NCBI GenBank assembly: GCA_963770485.1
Contig: CAVYPX010000011.1
Span: forward strand, 248,001-312,000
From: CAVVEC01 sp963770485
GTDB taxonomy: Bacteria > Acidobacteriota > Terriglobia > Terriglobales > Acidobacteriaceae
Direction of reading: 5' to 3'
DNA length: 64,000 bases
This document shows, piece after piece, positions 8,640-16,823 of the stretch. How positions within the stretch are numbered: position 1 is the first letter of the stretch; each line of letters starts with the position of its first letter. The notes under the pieces are model-generated. The model ran no database searches. It saw only the letters and a list, made by a program, of their open reading frames with translations, and was not told the origin of the DNA. A program made the position numbers and the translations under genes.

Positions 8640-9767
8640 ATGCCCAAAACCAAGACCGATCTTCGGCAAGCAATCGGACAGCTTCTCGTCATTGGCTTTG
8701 ATGGCACGGAGATGGCGCCCCGCCTCCGTTCCCTGCTCACCCGCATTCAGCCTGCCGGAGTGATCCTGTTTGCGCGCAACATCATCAGCGCGGAACAAAC
8801 CTACAAGCTGCTCAAGGATTGCCAAGTCTGTGTCTCTACTCCTGTGTTTACGTGCGTGGATCTGGAAGGCGGCAAGGTGGACCGGTTTCGCAACGTGACC
8901 GGGCCAGCGCCCTCCGCAGCCGAGGTATTCGAGACTGGCGATCGAAAGTTGTTTCGCAAGCACGGCAAGATTATTGGCGAGACCTGCCGGGCTTTGGGTT
9001 TCAACACGGACCTGGCCCCGGTAGTGGATCTGGCCTTTGAAGTGTCGCGCAAGGTCATGGGGTCGCGCGTGGTTTCGCCCAATCCGCGAGAAGTAACGAT
9101 TTACGCGCGCGAATTTCTCACGGGGTTGCGTTCGGCTGGAGTGGTCGGGGCAATCAAACATTTTCCTGGATTAGGGGAGGCAAACCTGGATACCCACCAT
9201 GCCCTTCCCGGCGTGAACAAGTCGTGGAAGAAGCTTTGGGAGCAGGACATTGCTCCCTATCGCGCCTTGCGCCGCGAAGCAGCAATGGTGCTCGTGGGAC
9301 ACGCCGCCTATCCTCACATGACTCGCGAGCGCACCCCCGCATCACTGTCGAGAAAATGGATTACGGACGTCTTACGGAAAAGAATCGGTTACCGCGGCCT
9401 GGTAGTCTCCGACGACCTGGAAATGGGAGGAGTGTTGAAAGCCGCTCCCATCGAGCAGGCGGCGCTGAAGTTCGTTCGCGCCGGCGGCGATCTGTGCCTG
9501 ATCTGCCATACCCAGGAATCCATTGAGCGTTCGCATGAAGCGCTGATCCAGCAAGCGGAGCGCGACCCCAAGTTTGCGCGGCGCGTAGAGGAATCGGTGG
9601 CACGCGTGCTCGCGTTCAAGAAGAAATCGAAAGAGCTGACGCGGAGGGCTCAGGTCGCGACCCACGAGAAAGTGCAAAGACTTTCGCGGCAGTTGTGGGA
9701 ATTCGCGGAGCAGGTGCGGTTGGAAACCATAAAACGGCGGGGCGTCCAGTGGCAGGAGCCGGCATGA
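8640..9767 (+). CDS. nagZ: Beta-N-acetylhexosaminidase, glycoside hydrolase family 3
   Basis: 375 aa. GH3 TIM-barrel features: QPAGVILFARN, CVDLEGGKVDRFR, the K-H-F-P-G-x-G block (AIKHFPGLGEANLDTHH, about residue 172 on) supplying the His acid/base region, and the nucleophile Asp in VSDDLEMGG (about residue 256). NagZ removes N-acetylglucosamine from GlcNAc-anhydroMurNAc (peptides) in peptidoglycan recycling. No signal peptide, so cytoplasmic. Overlaps anmK by ATGA, which supports the recycling role because AnmK acts on the released anhydroMurNAc. The C-terminal 30 residues are charged and not conserved-looking. Confidence 0.92.
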   Translation: MPKTKTDLRQAIGQLLVIGFDGTEMAPRLRSLLTRIQPAGVILFARNIISAEQTYKLLKDCQVCVSTPVFTCVDLEGGKVDRFRNVTGPAPSAAEVFETGDRKLFRKHGKIIGETCRALGFNTDLAPVVDLAFEVSRKVMGSRVVSPNPREVTIYAREFLTGLRSAGVVGAIKHFPGLGEANLDTHHALPGVNKSWKKLWEQDIAPYRALRREAAMVLVGHAAYPHMTRERTPASLSRKWITDVLRKRIGYRGLVVSDDLEMGGVLKAAPIEQAALKFVRAGGDLCLICHTQESIERSHEALIQQAERDPKFARRVEESVARVLAFKKKSKELTRRAQVATHEKVQRLSRQLWEFAEQVRLETIKRRGVQWQEPA

Positions 9768-10939
9768 TCGTTGCCGGTATCATGAGCGGCACTTCGGCCG
9801 ACGGGATCAACGTTGCGCTTCTCCAGGTGAGCGCTTCCCCCCGGCGTCGGGCAGGAACGCCCGGCCTCCAGCGCGATGCGAGGTTCAAGCTTCTTGGCCA
9901 CGCAGAATTTCCTTATCCGAAGCAAGTGCGTGATGCAGTGCTCTCTGCGATGAATTCGACTCGAGCGAGCGTTGCCGACTTGGCTCGATTGAACTTCTTG
10001 TTGGCGGAGCTCTACGCCAAGGCGGTGCTGGTCACCCAGCGCCGGTTTCACGTGAAAGCGGAACTGGTGGGATGTCATGGGCAGACGCTTTATCACCAGG
10101 GCGAGGCCGCTCCGTTTCTCGGACATAAGCTGGCCGTGACCTGGCAAACCGGCGAGGGCGCTGTGCTTGCAGCGCGCGTAGGGGTTCCGGTTGTCTCTGA
10201 TTTCCGTCCGGCAGACATGGCAGCTGGCGGTAAAGGTGCGCCCCTGGTTCCCTTGCTCGATTTTCTTTTGTATCAGCACGCGCGCGTAGGCCGAATTGTG
10301 CAGAACATCGGGGGGATTGCAAACCTCACTGCCATTCCTGCCGGTGCCTCGCCGACCCAAGTAGTAGCTTTCGACACCGGGCCGGGCAACATGGTGATTG
10401 ACGGAGTCACAGAGAGGGTATTTCGCAAACCCTGCGACCTCGATGGGAGAATCGCGGCTTCTGGCGTAGTACTTGATCGCATAATCGCCGATACTCTGGC
10501 AGGTACATTTTTTCAACGCAAGCCGCCGAAAACGGCTGGGCGGGAGGAGTTCGGGCGCGAGTTTGTCCGCGATTTCATTCAGCGCTGTGGGCGGGTGAAC
10601 GGGCGCGACGTTGTGGCTACGGCCACTGCGCTCACTGCAATGTCGATTGCCGACGCGCTTCGACGATTTGTTCTGCGCCGGCACAGCGGGTACGGTGAAT
10701 TCATTGTTTCAGGCGGCGGGGCGCATAATCCGACGCTCATCGCCATGCTGGCGAATGAACTGCGTCCCCTTGGTCTGCAGATCCGATCCTCCGACGAGTT
10801 CGGGCTGCCTTCGGAGGCGAAAGAAGCGGCGGCGTTCGCCTTACTCGCATATCAGACGTGGAACCGGCAGCCGTCGAATGTTCCGTCGGCGACAGGAGCG
10901 AAAAGGCCGGCGATCCTGGGTAAGATCTCGTATGCGTGA
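9764..10939 (+). CDS. anmK: Anhydro-N-acetylmuramic acid kinase
   Basis: 391 aa from the ATG at 9764, which overlaps the nagZ stop. Begins MIVAGIMSGTSADGINVALL, the phosphate-binding loop of the family; GCHGQTLYHQ, VSDFRPADMAAGGKGAPLVP, QNIGGIANLT, FDTGPGNMVID and VSGGGAHNP are all present. Converts 1,6-anhydroMurNAc plus ATP to MurNAc-6-phosphate, the step after NagZ. Residues 24-36 (SPRRRAGTPGLQR) look like an insertion and coincide with a small palindromic repeat at 9838-9864. Overlaps the next gene by 8 nt, so nagZ-anmK-SBP is one operon. Confidence 0.95.
   Translation: MIVAGIMSGTSADGINVALLQVSASPRRRAGTPGLQRDARFKLLGHAEFPYPKQVRDAVLSAMNSTRASVADLARLNFLLAELYAKAVLVTQRRFHVKAELVGCHGQTLYHQGEAAPFLGHKLAVTWQTGEGAVLAARVGVPVVSDFRPADMAAGGKGAPLVPLLDFLLYQHARVGRIVQNIGGIANLTAIPAGASPTQVVAFDTGPGNMVIDGVTERVFRKPCDLDGRIAASGVVLDRIIADTLAGTFFQRKPPKTAGREEFGREFVRDFIQRCGRVNGRDVVATATALTAMSIADALRRFVLRRHSGYGEFIVSGGGAHNPTLIAMLANELRPLGLQIRSSDEFGLPSEAKEAAAFALLAYQTWNRQPSNVPSATGAKRPAILGKISYA
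9838..9864 (+). repeat. Short hairpin repeat inside anmK
   Basis: CGGGCAGGAACGCCCG forms a 5-bp stem around an AGGAAC loop. The same stem-AGGAAY-stem plan occurs between cox genes at 33790-33809 and, degenerate, at 34573-34593. In anmK it encodes an extra arginine-rich loop. Confidence 0.5.
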
Positions 10940-12518
10940 GGGAAAACCCTTTCGCCGCAGAGCCGCGAATGCACAGCCGGGAGTGGCCGTGCCGGCGTGT
11001 TCTGCGCTACTTCAGGCACTCGTAGTTTTAGTACTTCTTCTTCCCGTCCTGGCCTGCTCCGCGAAACCCGATCCCGACACCCTGGTGATGATCATCGAGA
11101 GCAGCCCCACCAACCTGGACCCGCGAGTCGGTTTAGATGCGCAGTCTGAGCGCATTGACACCCTGCTCTTCGATGATCTGTTGACGCGTGATGAGCATCT
11201 GAACGTGCAGCCAGCTTTAGCAGAACGCTGGGAGATTCCCGACCCTCGCACCTATGTTTTCCACTTGCACCAGGGTGTGAAATTTCACGACGGGCGACCG
11301 CTTACGTCGCGTGATGTGAAGTGGACGTTCGACTCGCTGCTCCAGGGCAAGATTCGCAGCACCAAGTCGGCCGTCTACCAGTTTGTAGATCGCGTCGAAG
11401 CGCCCGACGATTCCACGGTGGTGTTTCACCTCAAAGAGCCATTCGCTCCATTGTTGTGGAATCTCTCGGATGGCGCGATCGGGATTGTGCCCTACGGCAG
11501 CGGTGACGAGATCAGCCGCCACCCCATTGGCTCGGGGCCATTCCGCTTTGTCAGCGCCGAGCAGGATAACGAAGTCATCATCGAGCGCAACGATGATTAT
11601 TGGGGCCAGAAGGCACATCTGAAACGGGTCCGATTTGCGGTGATTCCGGACGGGACGACACGGGCTCTAGAGTTGCGTAAGGGCAGCGCCGATATCGCGA
11701 TCAATGCGCTGACCGGAGACACGGTGCTGGCGCTCGAGCGCGAGCCCAATCTGGAAGTTCTGCACGCGCCCGGTACCGTGCTGGCTTATATGGCGTTCAA
11801 CACACGGGATCCGATCCTGAAAGATGTGCGGGTGAGGCAGGCGTTGGCGTACGCGATCGATCGCAGGCCGATGATTCACTATCTGGTGAGCGATTTTGCG
11901 CGGCCCGCGTACAGCCTGCTTCCTCCTGAGAGTTGGGCGTACAACGGCGATGTGCCCCGCTATGACTACAACCCGGATCGGGCCCGGCGATTGCTCGACC
12001 AAGCGGGATACCGGGCTGTAAATGACGTGCGTTTTCACCTCGCCATGAAAACCTCGACCGACGAGAGCACGCGGCTGATGGCTGCGGTGCTGCAGCAGCA
12101 ATTGCGCGAGGTGGGGATCGCGCTGGACATCCGCACTTTCGAATTCGCGACATTCTTTTCCGATGTCACGCGCGGCGCCTACCAGGTGCATTCGCTGCGC
12201 TGGGTGGGAGGCAATGAGGACCCTGACATCTTTGAATACGTGTTTCACTCGGCCAAGTTTTCGCCGCACGGCGCGAATCGCACGTACTACAGCAATCCGC
12301 GGGTGGATGCGTTGATCGACCAGGCGCGCAGTGAACTCGACCAGAACGCGCGCAAGCAGATCTATGCGGAAATCCAGCGAATCCTTGCTGAAGATCTGCC
12401 CTACATCAATTTCTGGTACCTCGACAACGTGCTGGTGCACACGAAGCGTGTCCGGGGGCTAACGCTGAATCCGGCGGGAAACTACGATTTTCTGAAGACC
12501 GCGGACTTGGCGAAATGA
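10932..12518 (+). CDS. ABC transporter substrate-binding lipoprotein, peptide/nickel family (SBP_bac_5)
   Basis: 528 aa. Lipoprotein signal: basic N-terminus, LLQALVVLVLLLPVLACS with lipobox cysteine at residue 42. The mature part is a dipeptide/oligopeptide-binding fold: ESSPTNLDPRVGLDAQ, LAERWEIPDPRTYVFHLHQG, VKFHDGRPLTSRDVKWTFDS, HPIGSGPFRF, VRQALAYAIDR, YDYNPDRARRLLDQAGY. The start ATG at 10932 overlaps the anmK stop. Placement after nagZ-anmK suggests uptake of muropeptides or other peptides, but no permease or ATPase genes are adjacent, so the partner transporter must be elsewhere. Confidence 0.88.
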   Translation: MREGKPFRRRAANAQPGVAVPACSALLQALVVLVLLLPVLACSAKPDPDTLVMIIESSPTNLDPRVGLDAQSERIDTLLFDDLLTRDEHLNVQPALAERWEIPDPRTYVFHLHQGVKFHDGRPLTSRDVKWTFDSLLQGKIRSTKSAVYQFVDRVEAPDDSTVVFHLKEPFAPLLWNLSDGAIGIVPYGSGDEISRHPIGSGPFRFVSAEQDNEVIIERNDDYWGQKAHLKRVRFAVIPDGTTRALELRKGSADIAINALTGDTVLALEREPNLEVLHAPGTVLAYMAFNTRDPILKDVRVRQALAYAIDRRPMIHYLVSDFARPAYSLLPPESWAYNGDVPRYDYNPDRARRLLDQAGYRAVNDVRFHLAMKTSTDESTRLMAAVLQQQLREVGIALDIRTFEFATFFSDVTRGAYQVHSLRWVGGNEDPDIFEYVFHSAKFSPHGANRTYYSNPRVDALIDQARSELDQNARKQIYAEIQRILAEDLPYINFWYLDNVLVHTKRVRGLTLNPAGNYDFLKTADLAK

Positions 12519-12531
12519 ATCTGTGGATCTT

Positions 12532-12743
12532 GTCATCCTGAACCAAGCGAGCCGATTCGCCCGCGGATCGGCTCGCGGAGTCGAAGGACCCCGGACGTGT
12601 TTGCGCAAGTATGGATGCGGCAAGGCGTGCCTACGATGCAGTCATAAGAATTCCCTGATGCGGCGCCGACATTACCCGCGCGCACGGGGTCCTTCGACTG
12701 TGTTGTGGTGCGCTTCTCGCACCACAACTTCGCTCAGGATGAA
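12532..12743. repeat. Long imperfect palindrome, CATCCTGA type
   Basis: Fills most of the 12519-12857 gap. Outer arms TGTCATCCTGAACCAAGCGA and ACTTCGCTCAGGATGAAC are complementary apart from a few changes; inner arms GTCGAAGGACCCCG and CGGGGTCCTTCGAC are perfectly complementary. Nested small hairpins sit in both arms. No ORF supported here. Confidence 0.7.
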
Positions 12744-12857
12744 CGGGGCTAACAGGGAAAGTCGGTCTACAGTCCGCCAAACTGGTCCAGGCTAGCGGTT
12801 CCGCTCCGTTGCATCCCACGGTTCGTCCACACCGTCGTGCTAACATCGAAGTTTCAC

Positions 12858-13649
12858 GTGCGCATTCTTTTCATAGGCGATATTTTCGGGCGTCCAGGAC
12901 GAACCATCGTCAAAGACCGGCTGCCGGCCCTGGTGAAAGAGCACGGCGTTGATCTCGTTATCGCCAACGGAGAAAACGCTGCCGCCGGCTTCGGCATCAC
13001 GCCGCCGCTGGCGGAGGAACTGTTTGAGATGGGGATCGACGTTCTCACAACCGGCAATCACATTTGGGATAAGCGCGAGATCGTGGATTATTTCAAGGCA
13101 GCGGACGGAAATCCCCACAGCCCGGCCCGTCGCCTGTTGCGTCCCGCCAATTATCCGCCCGGGATGCCGGGTTGGGGCGTGTACGAGGGGCGCAAGGGTC
13201 AGGTTCCCTATGCGGTGCTCAATTTGCAGGGACGGGTTTTCATGGGATCCAATGACGACCCCTTCCGTGTTGCAGACCAGTTATTGAAGGAAGTCAGGGC
13301 CAAGGTGGTGTTAGTCGACATTCATGCCGAAGCGACTTCGGAAAAAATGTCCATGGGCTGGTATCTCGACGGGCGAGTGACCCTGGTTGTGGGTACGCAT
13401 ACCCACGTTCCGACCGCTGACGAACGGGTGCTCCCGGGGGGCACGGCCTATATCACCGATGTGGGCATGACCGGACCGTACGACAGTGTGATCGGGGTGA
13501 AAAAGGAACTGATCGTGGCCAAGTTCCTGAACAACATGCCGACCCGCTTCGAGGCCGCTACGGGAGACGTGCGCCTGTCCGCGATCGTGGTCGATTGCGA
13601 TGGGACAACTGGACGGGCGAGGGAGATCAAGCGGGTGATTGTAAGTTAG
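12858..13649 (+). CDS. ymdB: YmdB-family metallophosphoesterase (TIGR00282)
   Basis: About 263 aa. Starts VRILFIGDIFGRPGR from a GTG; an in-frame GTG at 12837 would add seven residues. Binuclear metal motifs are clear: GDIFGRPGR, ANGENAAAGFGI, TTGNHIWDKREI, and GTHTHVPTADERVLPGGTAY followed by TDVGMTGP. Bacillus YmdB hydrolyses 2',3'-cyclic nucleotides and affects RNA turnover and biofilm/sporulation decisions; the physiological substrate here is unknown. In many genomes it sits near rny, which is not in this window. Monocistronic, flanked by repeats. Confidence 0.9.
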   Translation: MRILFIGDIFGRPGRTIVKDRLPALVKEHGVDLVIANGENAAAGFGITPPLAEELFEMGIDVLTTGNHIWDKREIVDYFKAADGNPHSPARRLLRPANYPPGMPGWGVYEGRKGQVPYAVLNLQGRVFMGSNDDPFRVADQLLKEVRAKVVLVDIHAEATSEKMSMGWYLDGRVTLVVGTHTHVPTADERVLPGGTAYITDVGMTGPYDSVIGVKKELIVAKFLNNMPTRFEAATGDVRLSAIVVDCDGTTGRAREIKRVIVS

Positions 13650-13653
13650 AGAG

Positions 13654-13692
13654 ACAGGAGTCAGTAGCCGGGGGTCAGGAGTCAGTGGTCAG
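13654..13692 (+). repeat. GGAGTCA heptamer array
   Basis: ACAGGAGTCAGTAGCCGGGG followed by TCAGGAGTCAGTGGTCAG: degenerate heptamers of the same kind as at 8453-8624, here in one orientation only, in the gap after ymdB. Confidence 0.65.
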
Positions 13693-13782
13693 ATTCCGCC
13701 ACGGGCTTCGGGAATTGCAAGTAAATCTATGGACCCATTCCAACTTCAAACCCAAACATTCAAGTCCAATGGCTTTCGTTGG

Positions 13783-14478
13783 ATGGACGCGGACGCATAT
13801 CTGTTCGATATTGACGGCACACTACTCGTGACGCGTGATCCAGTTCATCGCAACGCGCTGCACCTGGCCATGCGCGAGGTGTATGGCGTCGATACCACGA
13901 TCGACGGAGTTGCCTACCACGGAAGGACCGACCTGGGGATTCTGCGTGCGGCCCTCGATCGAGTGGGAGTTTCGCATGACGCGTTCGAAACCGGCCTTCC
14001 GGCGGCGCTGGAAATCGTCTGCCGCGATGTGTCTGCCCATGCCAACCGGATTGTCGCCAATGTGTGTTCTGCGATTCCTGATGTGCTTGAAAGGCTGAAA
14101 ACCGCGGGCAAGCTGCTGGGCGTGGCTTCTGGCAACCTCGAATCGGTCGGCTGGCAGAAGGTGGAAGCCGCCGGTCTGCGGAGATTCTTCAGTTTTGGCT
14201 GCTTCAGCGATCATGACGAAAGGCGAGCGGACATCTTCCGAAAAGGTGTGGTCGAAGTGCAGCGCAGGCTGGGGGAGGATGCCAGGACTTGCTTCATTGG
14301 CGACACCCCGGAAGACATCAAGGCGGCTCGCCTGGCCCATGCGCAAGTGATTGCGGTGTGCACCGGAATCTTCAAAACGGACGAACTGACGAGCTACGAA
14401 CCGGACGCGTGTGTGGCTTCCTGCGCGGAACTGCTCGGGACAGACTTTGAGTGCAAAGGTCAAACTCTGTCATCCTGA
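13783..14478 (+). CDS. HAD-superfamily hydrolase, phosphoglycolate phosphatase-like
   Basis: About 231 aa from MDADAYLFDIDGTLL (an upstream in-frame ATG at 13729 would add 18 unconserved residues). HAD motif I DIDGT with nucleophile and acid Asp, helical cap, motif II around GVASGN, motif III Lys region, and motif IV CFIGDTPEDIKAA. Likely a small-metabolite phosphatase of the Gph/PGP type; the exact substrate cannot be read. The last codons run into the left arm of the long palindrome that starts at 14469. Confidence 0.8.
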   Translation: MDADAYLFDIDGTLLVTRDPVHRNALHLAMREVYGVDTTIDGVAYHGRTDLGILRAALDRVGVSHDAFETGLPAALEIVCRDVSAHANRIVANVCSAIPDVLERLKTAGKLLGVASGNLESVGWQKVEAAGLRRFFSFGCFSDHDERRADIFRKGVVEVQRRLGEDARTCFIGDTPEDIKAARLAHAQVIAVCTGIFKTDELTSYEPDACVASCAELLGTDFECKGQTLSS

Positions 14479-14730
14479 GCGAAGTTGTCGTTTGCGAAGC
14501 GAACGATGACGCAGTCGAAGGATCCCCGAATGTTCCTATCCCGCACAGATGCGTCGAGGAATTCTCACGGCGGTCTCAACTGGCTCTGTGGCCACAGTGG
14601 CGCTCTGAGGCGACCTTTGACGCATTCGCGAGAATGCCTTTTCACGCTCGCGTCGCTGCATGCCACAACGGGATCCTTCGACTCCGCCTGTCCATTCGGC
14701 AGCCAATGGACAGGCTTCGCTCAGGATGAC
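14469..14730. repeat. Long palindrome with perfect CATCCTGAGCGAAG arms
   Basis: Left end GTCATCCTGAGCGAAG and right end CTTCGCTCAGGATGAC are exact reverse complements; inner arms TCGAAGGATCC and GGATCCTTCGA also match. Each arm carries its own small hairpin (for example CCTGTCCATT/AATGGACAGG near 14688-14713). Same class as 12532-12743. Lies between convergent genes, where it could end transcription in both directions. Confidence 0.8.
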
Positions 14731-14765
14731 CGCGAAGGAAGGCAGGTGCGCAGCAACCTGAATAG

Positions 14766-15620
14766 TTACAATCCGAGAGCTTTCTGCACTTCTTTGGGCT
14801 CCAGCACCGGCAGAGACCGCAACGCCGCGCGTGCCAATGCGAGATACACATCCCTGGCTTGCGGGAGCTTATTCAGCACCCGCAGATGCTTGCGCACGGT
14901 TTCCGCATCCCCGCGAATGATAGGTCCGCTGAACGCTCCCGCGGGCCCGAATCGGGCATAATTCGAGAGCGTCTGCTTCAAGATGGGCAGCATCTTCTTC
15001 CGCGCATCCGCCGCCGACAACCCAGCGGCGCGCGCCACTTGTTCTGCGGTCACCAGCAACGCCACCAGCAGGGGAGAAACAAAGCCGCCCCAGGCGTGGT
15101 ATGCGGCCTTATTGCGCGGATGAATCGTGAACGTTTCTCCACCCAGATCTCTGGCAATTCGCTTTGCGACCCGTACCGCCCGTGCCTCGCCTTCCACGGC
15201 AAATGGCACGCCCTCCAGCGACGGAACAGACCCGCTTACAAACGTCATCATGGGGTGCAGGGATGCTACAGCGGCACCGCGCTGTCGGAGCACGTCCAGT
15301 TCATCGCTGGCGAGCGCGCCGCTGGAGTGGAAAGCGATTTTTCCTTCCCACTTGGTACGCAAGGATAGATTGCGGGCTGTGGTGGCAATTTCCCGGTCGG
15401 GCACACAGAACCACATGACTTCTGCATTGAGAGGCGCATTGGTATAGGCAAACGCTCTCGCACCAACCTGCCGGGCCAAGGCGCGGGCCTTCCGTCGCGA
15501 TGCGGCAGTGTTTCGCGAAATAATTTCGGAGATCTTGTACCCCGCCTGCTGCAACTCCACGGCCAGCGCGGTGCCCAGTCTCCCCGGACCCACAATCGCA
15601 ATTTCCTGCTTCGCGGCCAT
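14766..15620 (-). CDS. Rossmann-fold protein with DUF2520 domain
   Basis: 284 aa. N-terminal NAD(P)-binding segment IAIVGPGRLGTALAVELQQA, then VMWFCVPDREI, and SGALASDELDVLRQRGAAVA with ASLHPMMTF, typical of the Rossmann-like + DUF2520 pair related to ketopantoate/pyrroline-5-carboxylate reductases. C-terminal all-helical DUF2520 domain (NKAAYHAWGGFVSPLLVALL). Biochemical role is not established for the family; it often occurs near pantothenate genes, not seen here. ATG at 15620 is chosen over 15632 for the compact start MAAKQEIAIVG. Confidence 0.82.
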   Translation of the reverse strand: MAAKQEIAIVGPGRLGTALAVELQQAGYKISEIISRNTAASRRKARALARQVGARAFAYTNAPLNAEVMWFCVPDREIATTARNLSLRTKWEGKIAFHSSGALASDELDVLRQRGAAVASLHPMMTFVSGSVPSLEGVPFAVEGEARAVRVAKRIARDLGGETFTIHPRNKAAYHAWGGFVSPLLVALLVTAEQVARAAGLSAADARKKMLPILKQTLSNYARFGPAGAFSGPIIRGDAETVRKHLRVLNKLPQARDVYLALARAALRSLPVLEPKEVQKALGL

Positions 15621-15729
15621 GGCGGGCAGCATATCAGCGATCTCGTGCTGGCCGCAAAAGCGGGTTCGAGGTCCTCGCCACCGCCGACCCGCTCTGGGAG
15701 CTTTTTCCGCCGTCGCTTATAGTGTTTGT

Positions 15730-16305
15730 ATGCCTAAATTGTCTCGCAGTAAGAACAAAGCCCGTGTACTCTCCTCCCGTGAGACTTTTCGCGGACCTGC
15801 CTTTTGGGTCACCACCGACCAGGTGCTGGAACCCACCGGGGTACGCGGCCGCCGTGACATCGTGCGTCACACCGGCTCGGTGGTTATTCTCGCGGTGGAG
15901 GAGAGCCGGCCTGAGCCCCGCGTCTTACTGGTCCGCCAATACCGCCACGCCGCCCAGCAGTTTCTGTGGGAGCTGTGCGCGGGCCGCATCGATAAAGGCG
16001 AACGTGAGCTGGTAGCGGCCAAGCGGGAGCTGCTGGAGGAAACTGGCTACACCGCCGCGCGCTGGAAGCGCATTTTGAGGTTTTATGCCAGTCCGGGCTT
16101 CGTTGCCGAAACCATGTCGATTTACCTGGCGCGGGGCTTGAAGCCTGGAACTGCGCAGCCGGAAGAAGACGAGGTGATTGAACTTCGATTTTTTCCGCTC
16201 AGCGCCGCAGTCCGGATGGTGATGCGCGGCAACATCCAGGACGGCAAGACCATCTCAGGGGTACTCTGGCTCAGCCAGCAACGCGGCTGCCAAGTGGGCC
16301 GCTGA
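15730..16305 (+). CDS. NUDIX hydrolase, ADP-ribose pyrophosphatase-like
   Basis: 191 aa from the ATG at 15730 (MPKLSRSKNKARVLSSRETF). Canonical Nudix box, Gx5Ex7REUxEExGU: GRIDKGERELVAAKRELLEE then TGY. The preceding VVILAVEES...VLLVRQYRHAA and WELCAGRID match the ADP-ribose pyrophosphatase group (NudF-like), which hydrolyses ADP-ribose and related nucleoside diphosphate sugars with Mg2+. Divergent from the DUF2520 gene with a 109-nt gap. Substrate is inferred from subgroup features only. Confidence 0.85.
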   Translation: MPKLSRSKNKARVLSSRETFRGPAFWVTTDQVLEPTGVRGRRDIVRHTGSVVILAVEESRPEPRVLLVRQYRHAAQQFLWELCAGRIDKGERELVAAKRELLEETGYTAARWKRILRFYASPGFVAETMSIYLARGLKPGTAQPEEDEVIELRFFPLSAAVRMVMRGNIQDGKTISGVLWLSQQRGCQVGR

Positions 16306-16330
16306 CCCGTCTTCGCTGTGACGTACTCCC

Positions 16331-16359
16331 TTGACAGCCCTTGCCGGTAGCAGCAAAAT
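16331..16359 (+). promoter_or_regulatory. Promoter of the cold-shock gene
   Basis: Perfect -35 TTGACA at 16331-16336, 17-nt spacer, -10 CAAAAT at 16354-16359. Transcription would start near 16366, leaving a leader of about 52 nt before the GTG at 16418. Confidence 0.65.
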
Positions 16360-16373
16360 GACAGCAAATCGGG

Positions 16374-16406
16374 GGGCACGACCTCGGAGCAGAAAAGGAC
16401 GTGCCC
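16374..16406 (+). promoter_or_regulatory. Stem-loop in the cold-shock mRNA leader
   Basis: GGGCACG (16374-16380) pairs perfectly with CGTGCCC (16400-16406) around a 19-nt loop, directly upstream of the G-rich ribosome-binding site (16407-16412). Such a position suits control of translation by leader structure, known for cspA mRNAs, but this is inference. Confidence 0.4.
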
Positions 16407-16417
16407 GGGGGGCGTAC

Positions 16418-16627
16418 GTGGAACGTTTGAAAGGTACGGTGAAGTGGTTTAACAACGCCAAGGGTTATGGCTTTATCGGAAGGGAAAACGGCGCGGACGT
16501 ATTTGTCCACTACAGCGCAATTACTTCCGGAGGATACAAAAGTCTGCAGGAAGGTGATCAGGTAGAGTTCGAGATCACAGAAGGTCCCAAGGGTCCGCAA
16601 GCCGCTAACGTTACGAAACCTTCTTGA
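16418..16627 (+). CDS. Cold-shock protein, CspA family
   Basis: 69 aa from a GTG: VERLKGTVKWFNNAKGYGFI, RNP-1 KGYGFIG and RNP-2 VFVHYSAI, ending PQAANVTKPS. A single OB-fold domain that binds single-stranded RNA/DNA and melts mRNA structure. The GTG at 16418 is chosen because it sits 5-6 nt after a G-rich Shine-Dalgarno and yields the standard Csp length; earlier in-frame ATGs fall within the -35 box and the promoter. Confidence 0.95.
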   Translation: MERLKGTVKWFNNAKGYGFIGRENGADVFVHYSAITSGGYKSLQEGDQVEFEITEGPKGPQAANVTKPS

Positions 16628-16823
16628 AGAGTGACTTTAAGTGGTGGCGGGGCCGATCCGCAGTCGCGGCGCCCGCTCGAGGACTGCCCGTTCGTTGATG
16701 TTGACATCTGTTGTCTGCTTTGACTGAGCCGCACAAAAGTGTTTCTTGCCTGGTTTGAAAAGCTCCAGGCTTTCTCTCCGGCCCAATCTTGTTTAAGCTG
16801 GATCCGTCTAAACTTGATTCCAC

